Notes: generated by a model from the letters alone, not told the origin. Shown: positions 9,035 through 17,858, counted from the stretch's first letter. The stretch: DNA of 64,000 bases from a bacterium (GCA_021777135.1 JAJYDX010000001.1:186001-250000); one strand, 5' to 3'. Made by a program: numbers and translations.

Positions 9035-10384
9035 TCATTCGTTCTCACCGTAATCTTTGTTCTCTCCCCATAATGTTTTAAGCCGGATTTTAATCTCTTT
9101 CTCTTTGCCGATATTTTCCGGCCGGTAGTAAATTCGCGACGAAAGTTCATTAGGAAGATATGTCTGCTTGGCAAAATGGTCTTTATAATTATGGGAATAT
9201 TTATAACCCTTATGGTAATCTAAATCTTTCATTAATTTTGTAGGCGCGTTTCTTAAGTGGAGCGGAACAACCGCCGCAGGAAATTTATTAACGTCGCTTA
9301 GAGCTTCTTCGATTGCGAGATAGCTTGCGTTAGACTTGGGACATCCTGCAAGATATGTTGCCGCCTGGGATAAAATAATCCTGGCTTCGGGCATGCCCAC
9401 GGTATTTACGGCGTTAAAACAGCTTACCGCTAAATTAAGGGCGTCCGGTTCGGCGTTTCCTACATCTTCCGAAGCTAAAATTATCATTCTTCTTGCGATA
9501 AATTTAACGTCCTCTCCAGAGTCCAACATCTTGGCAAGCCAGAAAACCGCTCCGTCGGGATCGCTCCCCCTTAGACTTTTTATAAAAGCTGAAATAGTAT
9601 TGTAATGTTCTTCACCGGTTTTATCGTATCTTGATTTTCTTAAATAAGCATCCTCGATAGTTTTTGCGCCTAATATTATATTTCCATTATCATTAGGTTT
9701 TGTAAGATTTACGGCTAATTCGAGGGCGTTCAGCATTATGCGGGCGTCGCTTCCGGAATACCTGACGAGCGCATCCCTGCCTTCTTTTTCCAGTATGATT
9801 TTCTTTTTTATTAAAACGTCGTCCGTATTAAGCGCCCTGTCGATAATTAAGTTTAAATCTTCATTAAATAAAGGGTTTAAAGTAAATACCGTTACCCTCG
9901 ACAGAATCGGAGAGTTTATTTCAAAAGAGGGATTTTCGGTGGTAGCGCCGATTAATATGAGACTTCCTTCCTCTACCGAATGCAACAGGAGGTCTTGCTG
10001 GGATTTGTTAAACCGGTGAATTTCATCAATAAAAATCATCAGCGGTTTTCCGTAATGTTTAAAACTGATATTTGCCTTGTCTATAATTTCCCTAAGCTCT
10101 TTTACACCGGAAGAAACAGCCGAAATTTTATAAAATTCGTAACCCACGGCGTTTGCAATAATACCGGCAAGCGTAGTTTTTCCGCTTCCTGGTGGACCCC
10201 ATAGTATCATGGAACGGATAAAGCCTGAATCTAGCATATTCTTTAAAGGTTTGCTTTGACCGAGAATATGCGTTTGGCCGATAAATTCGGACAGGATTTT
10301 AGGTCGCAGTCTTTCCGCAAGCGGCGGTAAAAAAACGCCCGTATTTTTTTCGTATGTATTTTCAGTATTGTTAAATAAATTCAT
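9035..10384 (-). CDS. rarA: Replication-associated recombination protein A (RarA/MgsA), AAA+ ATPase
   Basis: 449 aa, normal for the family. Family role: a clamp-loader-like AAA+ ATPase acting at stalled replication forks. The sequence shows PLAERLRPKILSEFIGQ at the N-terminus, Walker A GPPGSGKTT, Walker B IFIDEIHRF, sensor 1 GATTENPSF and the C-terminal tetramerisation region with SDVNKFPAAVVPLHLRNAPT and KYSHNYKDHF, all conserved in RarA. It is alone on the minus strand, facing the MFS gene, and divergent from the DsrE-like gene. Confidence 0.96.
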   Translation of the reverse strand: MNLFNNTENTYEKNTGVFLPPLAERLRPKILSEFIGQTHILGQSKPLKNMLDSGFIRSMILWGPPGSGKTTLAGIIANAVGYEFYKISAVSSGVKELREIIDKANISFKHYGKPLMIFIDEIHRFNKSQQDLLLHSVEEGSLILIGATTENPSFEINSPILSRVTVFTLNPLFNEDLNLIIDRALNTDDVLIKKKIILEKEGRDALVRYSGSDARIMLNALELAVNLTKPNDNGNIILGAKTIEDAYLRKSRYDKTGEEHYNTISAFIKSLRGSDPDGAVFWLAKMLDSGEDVKFIARRMIILASEDVGNAEPDALNLAVSCFNAVNTVGMPEARIILSQAATYLAGCPKSNASYLAIEEALSDVNKFPAAVVPLHLRNAPTKLMKDLDYHKGYKYSHNYKDHFAKQTYLPNELSSRIYYRPENIGKEKEIKIRLKTLWGENKDYGENE

Positions 10385-10477
10385 ATTTATATATTACCAT
10401 AAGATATGGTAATATATAACAAATTGCATTATGTAAATTAAAAGCAGTTTAAATAAATCTTTATCATGGAGAATAAA

Positions 10478-10987
10478 ATGAATAACAAGAAGAAAATTAC
10501 TTCTATTATCGTTGCCGCATCGATTTTAATTTTAAATTTAATTTTTTTTGCAAACCCCAGCTTTGCCAAAAATGAAAAAAATTTTAAGAAGAATTCCAGA
10601 TATATCTACCCGTTAGTTTTTTTTAAACACAGGCCGGTCAAATTTATCGAACAGCTTACCCAGAACGAAAAGAGATGGCCTATTGCCTTAAAGAGCCTGG
10701 CAAAAGCGGGATATTTCCTTACACAAAGACACATAAAATACAGTATAATTATTGCCGCTTACGGTCCCGGATTAAAAGCATTTGTCATGAAAGATAATAA
10801 AAAATATGCCGGAGTCGTTGAAACGCTTCATAAGGAAGGAATTAAAATTGTTGTATGCGGCGAGTCAATGAAAGAAGCCGGAATAACGCCTAAAATGCTG
10901 TTTCCTTTCGTAAAAATAACATATCCCGGAATACTATCATATATAGTCGAAAAAGAAGACCAGGGGTATGCTTTTATAAAACCTTAA
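10478..10987 (+). CDS. Secreted DsrE/DsrF-like protein
   Basis: 169 aa from the ATG at 10478, chosen because GGAG lies 6 nt upstream (10468-10471); the ORF-track ATG at 10466 overlaps that site. A signal peptide (hydrophobic ISIIVAASILILNLIFFA-like core ending NPSFAK) implies export. The mature part has the DsrE-like fold signature: IIAAYGPGLKAF, IKIVVCGESMKEAGI and the terminal LSYIVEKEDQGYAFIKP, with one conserved Cys in VVCGES. Family knowledge: DsrE-like proteins handle sulfane sulfur or act as small periplasmic proteins of unknown role. It lies upstream of a Fur-family regulator; a functional link is unproven. Confidence 0.8.
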   Translation: MNNKKKITSIIVAASILILNLIFFANPSFAKNEKNFKKNSRYIYPLVFFKHRPVKFIEQLTQNEKRWPIALKSLAKAGYFLTQRHIKYSIIIAAYGPGLKAFVMKDNKKYAGVVETLHKEGIKIVVCGESMKEAGITPKMLFPFVKITYPGILSYIVEKEDQGYAFIKP

Positions 10988-11019
10988 TTTTATTAAACCA
11001 CCGCAACGTATTAATCATT

Positions 11020-11457
11020 ATGAAAAAAGAAAAATCTGAATTCAAAGAAATTTTTATTAAATATATAGAAGACAAAGGAATGCGACACACTAAACAAAGG
11101 GAATTAATCGTAGATTCTTTTTTTTCTGCAGGGCGCCATATTACTTCGGAAGAGCTTTTTAATATAGTAAAAAAGAAAAATCCCGAAATAGGTTATGCAA
11201 CGGTGCAGAGAAATTTAAATTTATTATGCGAAAGCGGCTTAGCCGAAGAAATAAAAATAGGAAAACAAAAAACTAGATATGAACAGAAATACGGAAGCAA
11301 GCATCATGACCATCTGATTTGCGTAAAATGCGGACGGCTTATAGAAGTCAACGACGAAAAAATCGAGAAACTGCAGGATAAACTTGCCAGAGCAAATAAT
11401 TTTATTCCCATAAAGCACAAATTAGAAATATATGGAATTTGCGGAAACTGCAAGTAA
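11020..11457 (+). CDS. fur: Fur-family metal-dependent transcriptional regulator
   Basis: 145 aa. N-terminal winged helix (RHTKQRELIVDSFF, ISSEELF-like ITSEELFNIV, IGYATVQRNLNLL recognition region) and a C-terminal dimerisation/metal domain with KHHDHLICVKCG, a second His/Glu set and the closing CGNCK. The two CxxC pairs suggest a structural zinc site. Fur versus PerR or Mur cannot be settled by eye. A Fur-box-like sequence lies 110 bp downstream, in front of an Nramp transporter, so this protein is the obvious candidate repressor of mntH. No Shine-Dalgarno is evident before the ATG. Confidence 0.9.
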   Translation: MKKEKSEFKEIFIKYIEDKGMRHTKQRELIVDSFFSAGRHITSEELFNIVKKKNPEIGYATVQRNLNLLCESGLAEEIKIGKQKTRYEQKYGSKHHDHLICVKCGRLIEVNDEKIEKLQDKLARANNFIPIKHKLEIYGICGNCK

Positions 11458-11535
11458 ATGGAAAAAAATTATAATGACAATAATCCCCCCTTTAATTTAA
11501 TAATTAAAAACATATAAATAGCTTTTTATAAAAAC

Positions 11536-11586
11536 TTGACGGTAAATGATTTTTTTGTTATATTATTGATAATAAAAATCAATATC
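11536..11586 (+). promoter_or_regulatory. Sigma70 promoter with overlapping Fur box, upstream of the Nramp gene
   Basis: TTGACG (11536-11541), a 17-bp spacer and TATATT (11559-11564) form a near-consensus promoter. Directly downstream, GATAATAAAAATCAATATC (11568-11586) matches 16 of 19 positions of the classic Fur consensus GATAATGATAATCATTATC. A repressor bound there would cover the transcription start, giving metal-repressed transport. Confidence 0.8.
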
Positions 11587-11634
11587 ATTATAATATTTAA
11601 TCATACAATTTTAACTTAAACAGGTATAAACTTT

Positions 11635-12984
11635 ATGAAAAACATCAATGTCCAAACTTCTGGTTTTAGGGAGAAAGACTTAACTGATACCAAAAGGAAA
11701 CACAGGAGGAGCGGAAGAGGCAGGTCTGGCCTGTTTAGCAAACGTTCGCTATATAGGGGACTTCATTTTTTCAAGGTATTAGGTCCCGGTTTTGTAGTTA
11801 TGATTGCAGACATGGATGCAGGTTCCGTTACTACGGCGGGAGTATCTGGGGCGCAATGGGGCTATAAGCTTATACCTTTACAAATACTTCTAATACCTGT
11901 TTTATATCTAATACAGTCTATGACTTCTAGGCTAGGGTGCGTTACCAGAAAAGGGCACGGAGAACTTATAAAAGAATATTACGGCAATAAATGGGCGGCA
12001 TTTGCAACTATCACTTTATTTTTTGTAGTATTTTCGGCTCTTATTACCGAATTTTCCGGAATTGCGGCTAGCGGGGAGATATTCGGCATTCATAAAGTTT
12101 ATAGCGTAGGCATAAGTTTTTTAATCCTGCTTTTTGTTGTTTTTACGGGAAGTTACCGCAGAGCTGAAAACATTGCCCTTATTTTTTCCCTTACCGGATT
12201 TGTGTTTATACCGGCAGCTTTTTTTGCGCATCCGGATTATCATCAGCTTGTTTTTAACGGATTATTCGGTTCACAGCCTCTCGGCAACAAAGATTATATC
12301 TGGCTTGTAGCGGCTAACGCCGGAGCAGTTATAATGCCGTGGATGATTTACTATCAGCAAAGCGCTACCGTAGATAAAAATTTATGCAAAAAAGACGTCA
12401 AACTGGCGGAAACAGATACTCTCATCGGCAGCATCGCAACGCAGGTCCTGATGATAGCGGTTATAGTTATGACTGCTGCGACCCTATATGAAGCTCATGT
12501 AGTTCCGTCAACCGCGAAAGCTATAGGCAGGTCTTTAATACCTTTAGCCGGAAAATATGCGGGAGCTTTGTTTGCCGTAGGTCTTTATAGTTCAAGTCTT
12601 TTGGCGGCTTTTGTCGTTTCTATGGCGTTTACGTGGGCGGCGGGAGAAACATGGGGATATAAGCACAGCTTAAACCACCGTTTCAAGGAGGCAAAACTTT
12701 TTTATTTTATATACATAGCGTTAATTTTTGTATCCGCCATGCTGGTTCTTATACCCGGAATACCACTTGTAACTATTATGGTTGACGTCGAAGCATTTAA
12801 CGGGTTTATTCTTCCGATAGTACTAGGGTTTTTGATAGCCCTTGCCGGCAGTAAAAAAATACTCGGAGAATATGCGTATTCTAAAAAATCCATAGCGGCG
12901 GTAGGCTTACTCGGATTGGCAATGGTGATTCTGGGAATAATAACGGTGCTCCCGCAGAGCTGGTTAAATTTTATGCATATTTAA
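11635..12984 (+). CDS. Nramp-family divalent metal transporter (MntH-like, divergent subgroup)
   Basis: 449 aa, about 11 membrane helices after a basic N-terminal tail (residues 1-45). It is Nramp by overall pattern, but the helix-1 metal motif DPGN is replaced by ADMDAGSVTTA, and the helix-6 MPHN-type motif reads IMPWMIYYQQSA. This is the form seen in a known bacterial Nramp subgroup, so metal preference (Mn, Fe or other) should not be assumed. A Fur box overlaps its promoter, which supports uptake of Fe or Mn under limitation. A porin gene follows 38 bp later, probably co-transcribed, which may supply outer-membrane passage. Confidence 0.88.
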   Translation: MKNINVQTSGFREKDLTDTKRKHRRSGRGRSGLFSKRSLYRGLHFFKVLGPGFVVMIADMDAGSVTTAGVSGAQWGYKLIPLQILLIPVLYLIQSMTSRLGCVTRKGHGELIKEYYGNKWAAFATITLFFVVFSALITEFSGIAASGEIFGIHKVYSVGISFLILLFVVFTGSYRRAENIALIFSLTGFVFIPAAFFAHPDYHQLVFNGLFGSQPLGNKDYIWLVAANAGAVIMPWMIYYQQSATVDKNLCKKDVKLAETDTLIGSIATQVLMIAVIVMTAATLYEAHVVPSTAKAIGRSLIPLAGKYAGALFAVGLYSSSLLAAFVVSMAFTWAAGETWGYKHSLNHRFKEAKLFYFIYIALIFVSAMLVLIPGIPLVTIMVDVEAFNGFILPIVLGFLIALAGSKKILGEYAYSKKSIAAVGLLGLAMVILGIITVLPQSWLNFMHI

Positions 12985-13028
12985 TTATTTTTAAGCCGCT
13001 TGTTAATTTTATTAAGAATAAGGTGAAA

Positions 13029-14315
13029 ATGAAAAACATAATTTTAATTTTATCCTGCGCTTTATTTTTTTTTGCTTCCGCAGTTAATTCATATGCAAAG
13101 GAAAATTATTTTTTATCCCAAATAAAACTATTCGGTACTTTTGCTTCGTCTTATACGTATAATCTTGAAAATCCCGTCGCGAATAATGAGTTTCCGGACG
13201 GCAATTATAACGGAAACTATATAAATAATTATAAAGTTAACGGTTTCACGGTAAACGAACTTGACTTAACCGTTTCAAAAAATGCTTTTTCTAATGGTAT
13301 AAATAATTTCGGCGTAGGTTTTAAAATAACGTTAGACACGGGCGAAAATATTCAGGCTGTAGGACCTTATACCGGAAACTATAATTATTATACGGAATCA
13401 GTTTATCGCCGCCAGTTATACGGATTCAGGCAGTTTTACGTTTCTTTGGGCATTCCGGTAGGAAACGGATTAAAAGTTGACCTAGGCGAAAAAAACTATT
13501 TAATAGGTTTTGAATCTTATAACCTATCGAGAGTATGGACTAATACCTATTCTCCGATAACGGCGATAGAGCCGGGCGAACTTACCGGAATTTTTTTTAA
13601 ATATTCGTTTATCCCGAAACGGTTGAATATGGTTTTTGGCGTTGCTATGACCGATAACGCCTTATCGCCGATAAACAGATATCCGACCTTAGAGTATATA
13701 GCTTCTTATAAACCTGTAGCATTTTTAAAATTTCACGAAGGAATAGTCTACGGCGCAGAAAATTTCATTATATACAATAATAACCTTTATCAGGATAATT
13801 TAAACAAATTTTTTTATAATTTCATAGACGCAAAATATGGATTCTTAAAATATTGGACTGCGGCGTTAGATTACGAGGTCGGTTTAAACGGAGGAATAAA
13901 CAAGTCTATAGCATATGGCAACGGAATAAACCCCGAACAGTTTAATGATTCCCAAAATATTTATCCGTCGGTTTTGACTTCTACGTCAAACTCTACTTTT
14001 AATAAATCTCGTTTTTCGGGGATTGCCTTTTATCTCCATCATTACGGTAATTTTAACTTCGGAAGATTTTCCCAAACTATAAGGGAAACTTCGGTTTCAG
14101 ATCCGCAAGGCATGTGGGAAGAGGAAAGCGTTCCGGGAACAGCATATCATTATTTTGATTCTACTTTTACCCTGGGATACAGGCCGCCTTCAAAAATTTT
14201 AAAAAATGTACAGTTTAGGGTGGAATTCGAGAACCAGATTGCAAACCACAAAATCTACGGCGACGGAAAGAGCTTTCAAAATACTATAAATACGATGATA
14301 GTTTATACCTTTTGA
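13029..14315 (+). CDS. Outer-membrane beta-barrel protein, porin-like, linked to the metal transporter
   Basis: 429 aa from the ATG at 13029, taken because AAGG lies 5 nt upstream; the ORF track begins at an in-frame GTG two codons earlier. A classic signal peptide (ILILSCALFFFASAVNSYAK) precedes a Tyr/Asn-rich alternating-strand domain ending MIVYTF, with a terminal Phe as in barrel proteins. It resembles the BBP2-like putative porins. It sits directly downstream of the Fur-controlled Nramp gene, so an outer-membrane metal channel is a reasonable inference. I see no plug domain or TonB box, so it is not a TonB-dependent receptor. Confidence 0.75.
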   Translation: MKNIILILSCALFFFASAVNSYAKENYFLSQIKLFGTFASSYTYNLENPVANNEFPDGNYNGNYINNYKVNGFTVNELDLTVSKNAFSNGINNFGVGFKITLDTGENIQAVGPYTGNYNYYTESVYRRQLYGFRQFYVSLGIPVGNGLKVDLGEKNYLIGFESYNLSRVWTNTYSPITAIEPGELTGIFFKYSFIPKRLNMVFGVAMTDNALSPINRYPTLEYIASYKPVAFLKFHEGIVYGAENFIIYNNNLYQDNLNKFFYNFIDAKYGFLKYWTAALDYEVGLNGGINKSIAYGNGINPEQFNDSQNIYPSVLTSTSNSTFNKSRFSGIAFYLHHYGNFNFGRFSQTIRETSVSDPQGMWEEESVPGTAYHYFDSTFTLGYRPPSKILKNVQFRVEFENQIANHKIYGDGKSFQNTINTMIVYTF

Positions 14316-14377
14316 TTTGAAATGATAGCAAAAGAAATTTTATATGTAGTCTTGTTGTCTTGAGATATTAGCCGAAA

Positions 14378-15520
14378 TTAAGCTAAATTTCGCAGGTTGT
14401 GATATAAAGACAGCAGTTCTTTATCGCTTAAACACCTTTTTAATTCGGCAGATTTTGCTTTTGCAGCGGCAAGGATATAACCGGCGTCTTCGGTTGTTAT
14501 TTGAATACCCATTTTGTTAAGTTTATATTTAATTGCGGAAGACCCCCCGTGTTTTCCAACTAAAAGTTTTCTTTTAATCCCGACATAGTCGGGCGGATAA
14601 GCTTCATAGTTAAGGGGATTTTTCAATATCCCGTCGGTGTGAATACCCGCTTCGTGGTAAAAAATATTTTTGCCGAATATAGGTTTGGATATCGGAATCC
14701 GTCTTTTGGTTATCCTTGCTATAAATTTTGCCAGATTTTTTGCTCTTATGAAATCGAATTTGATTTCTTGATTTTCAATGAAGTTAAAATAAGCGATTAC
14801 CTCCTCCAACGCACAGTTTCCTGCTCTTTCGCCGATTCCAGAAATACTGCCGGATAAAGAATCCGCGCCTGCCTTTATGGCGGCAACCGAATTAGCAGAG
14901 GCCATTCCGAAGTCGTTGTGCGTGTGAATTTCGAACATTATATTTTTCAATTTTCGATCATTTTTTATTTTTTTTATATTTTCATATATTTTTAATGGAT
15001 TTAATATGCCTACCGTATCCGAATAACGGAATTTATAAGCCCCCTCGCCTTCCGCAATCTTAATAAACTCGATAACCGATTCTAAATCAGCCCTTGAAGA
15101 GTCCTCACCTCCTACTGAATATTTCACCCCTTCTTTGTTTAATATTTTTAAAATGTTTATAAGATTAGTCTTAACATATTTAAAATCTTTTTTAAGCTTA
15201 TATTCGATGTGGATTTTAGATACAGGGACAGATACATGGATAAATTTAAGACCGATGTCTAAAGATGCATAAATATCTTCCGGTTTTGCCCTGTTCCAGC
15301 CGACGATTTTTGCTTTAAGCCCTGATTCGTTTATCATTTTAACGGCAAGCTTTTCATCTCCTCCCATTACTGGTATGCCTGCTTCTATTTCATCCACGCC
15401 GATTTTATCTAGTATTTCGGCAATAAGCAATTTTTCTCTTGCCGAGAATACTATCCCTGCAGTCTGTTCGCCGTCCCTTAACGTCGTATCGTTTATAATT
15501 GGGTTCTTTAAGTTTGTCAT
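14378..15520 (-). CDS. nifV: Homocitrate synthase NifV
   Basis: 380 aa, normal for NifV. It condenses acetyl-CoA with 2-oxoglutarate to homocitrate, the organic ligand of FeMo-co. The sequence shows NDTTLRDGEQTAG at the N-terminus (catalytic Asp/Arg), the metal-binding HTHNDFGMA, the GIGERAGNCALEE segment and HEAGIHTDGILKNP with GKHGGSSAI near the end. The last features separate homocitrate synthases from LeuA-type enzymes, and the nif context supports NifV. A sigma54-type element lies just upstream on the minus strand, placing the start of transcription about 3 nt before the ATG; there is no Shine-Dalgarno. Confidence 0.93.
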   Translation of the reverse strand: MTNLKNPIINDTTLRDGEQTAGIVFSAREKLLIAEILDKIGVDEIEAGIPVMGGDEKLAVKMINESGLKAKIVGWNRAKPEDIYASLDIGLKFIHVSVPVSKIHIEYKLKKDFKYVKTNLINILKILNKEGVKYSVGGEDSSRADLESVIEFIKIAEGEGAYKFRYSDTVGILNPLKIYENIKKIKNDRKLKNIMFEIHTHNDFGMASANSVAAIKAGADSLSGSISGIGERAGNCALEEVIAYFNFIENQEIKFDFIRAKNLAKFIARITKRRIPISKPIFGKNIFYHEAGIHTDGILKNPLNYEAYPPDYVGIKRKLLVGKHGGSSAIKYKLNKMGIQITTEDAGYILAAAKAKSAELKRCLSDKELLSLYHNLRNLA

Positions 15521-15533
15521 AAATATTTAGTAA

Positions 15534-15549
15534 AGCATAATTTATGCCA
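15534..15549 (-). promoter_or_regulatory. Sigma54-type promoter for nifV
   Basis: On the minus strand: TGGCATAAATTATGCT, GG-N10-GC spacing, one mismatch from the TGGCAYRNNNNTTGCW consensus. The predicted start is near 15523, only about 3 nt before the nifV ATG (15520). Confidence 0.65.
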
Positions 15550-15576
15550 TATCTTTACGTTATAAAAGATATACGG

Positions 15577-15592
15577 GGCATAATATAAGCCA
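15577..15592 (-). promoter_or_regulatory. Second, weaker sigma54-like element upstream of nifV
   Basis: On the minus strand: TGGCTTATATTATGCC, again GG-N10-GC, 43 bp upstream of the better element. It matches the invariant GG/GC but is poorer elsewhere. It would give a leader of about 46 nt. It may be a chance match. Confidence 0.3.
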
Positions 15593-15642
15593 TATTAAAA
15601 TTTATAGGGTTTGCCGTTTTTTTAAACAAATATGGTTATACG

Positions 15643-15810
15643 TTAATCATATTCTTCTATTTTGCGGTAAAATCGGGTATCATAAAAGGTTTCTTGGTTA
15701 TCGGCGGTATATTCGGCGGCGATATCGTCATAGGGTATTATAGATACCTTTTTGGAAGGGAATCCGTTTATATTTATTGATGAGGAAAGAAAAATAGGGA
15801 ACCGTTTTTG
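15643..15810 (-). other. In-frame coding-like extension after the DUF190 amber stop (55 codons)
   Basis: Reading through the TAG of the DUF190 gene, the same frame stays open for 55 codons to a TAA at 15643-15645. The conceptual peptide is polar and protein-like (for example KKVSIIPYDDIAAEYTADNQ). It has no ATG, GTG or TTG start of its own and no Shine-Dalgarno. It could be a relic of a longer protein truncated by a nonsense change, a decayed gene, or chance. With the nifV promoter elements it fills the 15521-15810 gap. Confidence 0.35.
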
Positions 15811-16143
15811 CTAACCGTGACGATATCGGATTACGCGGACTTTTTCTGCGGTTATCATTCCCTCTTCGACGATTTCGTCCAGAAAAGGCATCAAGAGATT
15901 AAGTTTTTCTTCAGTATCAACAATTTCTATTATAACAGGGAGATCTTCGGACAGGCGCAATACTTTAGCCGTATGCATCCTGCTATGCGCTCCAAAGCCC
16001 ATAATGCCCCTGATAACGGTAGCCCCAGCAAGATTGAGTTCTCTAGCCTTTATAACAATTTGTTCATAAAGAGCTTTTCCTTTGTGGCTGTCGGATTCTC
16101 CTATAAATATTCTCAAAAGCATACCCTCTTCCGGAAGATTCAT
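15811..16143 (-). CDS. DUF190-domain protein
   Basis: 110 aa, a typical length for the family, with GEGMLLRIFIGESDSH-like start, GATVIRGIMGFGAHS and a beta strand DLPVIIEIVDTEEKLN: the PII-like ferredoxin fold of DUF190. The start overlaps the crcB stop by 4 nt, so the two are translationally coupled. DUF190 genes are commonly found beside crcB; the protein may be a regulatory or accessory partner of the fluoride channel. The stop is TAG, and the frame stays open beyond it. Confidence 0.85.
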   Translation of the reverse strand: MNLPEEGMLLRIFIGESDSHKGKALYEQIVIKARELNLAGATVIRGIMGFGAHSRMHTAKVLRLSEDLPVIIEIVDTEEKLNLLMPFLDEIVEEGMITAEKVRVIRYRHG

Positions 16144-16535
16144 CTAAGCGCCCCCTTAAAGTTTAGTATAAGAAATTTGGCTAATATAAAGCCTATAAAT
16201 ACTAATGCTATTCCAAGAATGTTAGAGGCAAGAATATTTATTAAGGCGGCTATATATTCCCCGTCCCGCATAAGGTTAAAACTCTCTAGCGCAAATGTCG
16301 AAAATGTCGTATATCCGCCTAAAACTCCTATAAAAATTGGCATCCTGATTGCGGGCGGTATGTTGGATTCCTCGAATAAACCCCATAGCAAGCCTATTAC
16401 AAATGCGCCTGACAGATTCACCACTAGTGTGCCTACAGGGAAAAAACTCTTCGAAAACCCGTAGTCAATACCCGCGACTAAATAGCGAAGAATTGTTCCA
16501 GCCGCTCCGCCTAAAGCAATTAATAATAGCTTCAA
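16140..16535 (-). CDS. crcB: Fluoride-specific ion channel CrcB/Fluc
   Basis: 131 aa, four membrane helices, the size of a Fluc monomer. Family motifs: GGAAGTILRYL at the N-terminus, GTLVVNLSGAFVIGLL (the N in the pore) and GVLGGYTTFSTFALE (the Phe box and Na+-site region). It exports fluoride across the inner membrane as a dual-topology dimer. The start is TTG, with only a weak GGGG upstream. It is coupled to the DUF190 gene. I found no fluoride riboswitch in the short leader. Confidence 0.93.
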   Translation of the reverse strand: MKLLLIALGGAAGTILRYLVAGIDYGFSKSFFPVGTLVVNLSGAFVIGLLWGLFEESNIPPAIRMPIFIGVLGGYTTFSTFALESFNLMRDGEYIAALINILASNILGIALVFIGFILAKFLILNFKGALR

Positions 16536-16565
16536 TAATAAACCCCGTCTTACTATATTTTTAAA

Positions 16566-16594
16566 ATTATAAACTAATTTTTAAATCAAGGCAA
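16566..16594 (-). promoter_or_regulatory. Sigma70-type promoter for crcB-DUF190
   Basis: On the minus strand: TTGCCT (16594-16589), 17-bp spacer, TATAAT (16571-16566), about 30 bp upstream of crcB. Confidence 0.6.
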
Positions 16595-16772
16595 ACAACT
16601 TTCTTTAATTATTAAAATAACATCGCTATAATACAATGCCTCTTATTTAATCAGGATTAATTAAAAAGTAGGCAATATCGGCTTAATCTAAATGTTGACG
16701 TTTGTTTTAAATATTTTATACCATTCGCTTATTTTTAGCCGTTTTACCGTTTATTCAATATAAAAATTGTTT

Positions 16773-16789
16773 TTGGCACAACAATTGCT
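16773..16789 (+). promoter_or_regulatory. Sigma54 promoter of the nifH operon
   Basis: TTGGCACAACAATTGCT fits the -24/-12 consensus TGGCAYRNNNNTTGCW exactly, with GG-N10-GC spacing (GG 16775-16776, GC 16787-16788). The predicted start is near 16800, giving a leader of about 160 nt before nifH. I found no TGT-N10-ACA NifA activator site in the 200 bp upstream. Confidence 0.92.
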
Positions 16790-16850
16790 ATTAATATCAA
16801 TATGGAATGGGAAAATTGAATGCTTTAAATAAAACAAATATATTCTAATA

Positions 16851-16870
16851 AAGCACGATTGGGTGTTTTT
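16851..16870 (+). promoter_or_regulatory. nifH leader stem-loop P1 with hexaloop AUUGGG (ANTAR-type)
   Basis: AAGCACG (16851-16857) pairs with UGUUUUU (16864-16870), with one C-U mismatch and two G-U pairs. The enclosed six-base loop, AUUGGG, has A at position 1 and G at position 4, the conserved bases of ANTAR-bound hexaloops. The stem alone is weak; support comes from its position just before P2. Confidence 0.5.
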
Positions 16871-16883
16871 GGCAACGGCGCCA
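16870..16883 (+). promoter_or_regulatory. nifH leader stem-loop P2 with hexaloop AACGGC (ANTAR-type), overlapping the terminator
   Basis: UGGC (16870-16873) pairs with GCCA (16880-16883) around the six-base loop AACGGC: A1 and G4 again. The outer bases U67-U68 can pair with A85-A86 across a U-U mismatch. The loop end and 3' arm are also the 5' arm of the terminator (16878 onward), so the two structures exclude each other, as in known ANTAR antitermination leaders. Confidence 0.6.
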
Positions 16884-16933
16884 TAATTTAGAGGGATAAA
16901 TCTACCCCCTTAAATTATGGCGCTTTTTATTTT
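16878..16933 (+). terminator. Intrinsic-terminator hairpin in the nifH leader (attenuator)
   Basis: GCGCCATAATTTAGAGGG (16878-16895) pairs with CCCCCTTAAATTATGGCGC (16905-16923), about 17 bp with one small irregularity, followed by TTTTTATTTT. It lies between the sigma54 promoter and nifH, about 30 nt before the start codon. No gene on the plus strand lies upstream for it to terminate (crcB is on the other strand), so it must act on the nif transcript itself. Confidence 0.85.
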
Positions 16934-16941
16934 AAAAATAA

Positions 16942-17823
<882 letters not shown>

Positions 17824-17858
17824 TTTTAAAGCAACTAAATATTAGTAACATAAATAAT

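Noticed and set aside
15589-15780. Hydrophobic plus-strand reading frame (about 60 codons) between nifV and DUF190
   Set aside because: No start codon or ribosome site, and it is the antisense of a more protein-like minus-strand frame.
16536-16640. Fluoride riboswitch upstream of crcB
   Set aside because: The leader from the predicted promoter is about 25 nt, and no crcB-motif sequence is visible.
16600-16772. NifA enhancer site (TGT-N10-ACA) upstream of nifH
   Set aside because: I searched both strands by eye and found no TGT-N10-ACA with the right spacing.
16886-16901. Alternative nifH-leader hairpin AUUUA-GAGGGA-UAAAU as an ANTAR hexaloop
   Set aside because: The stem is five A-U pairs only, and the loop begins with G, not A. 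The hairpins at 16851-16883 fit the A1/G4 rule better.
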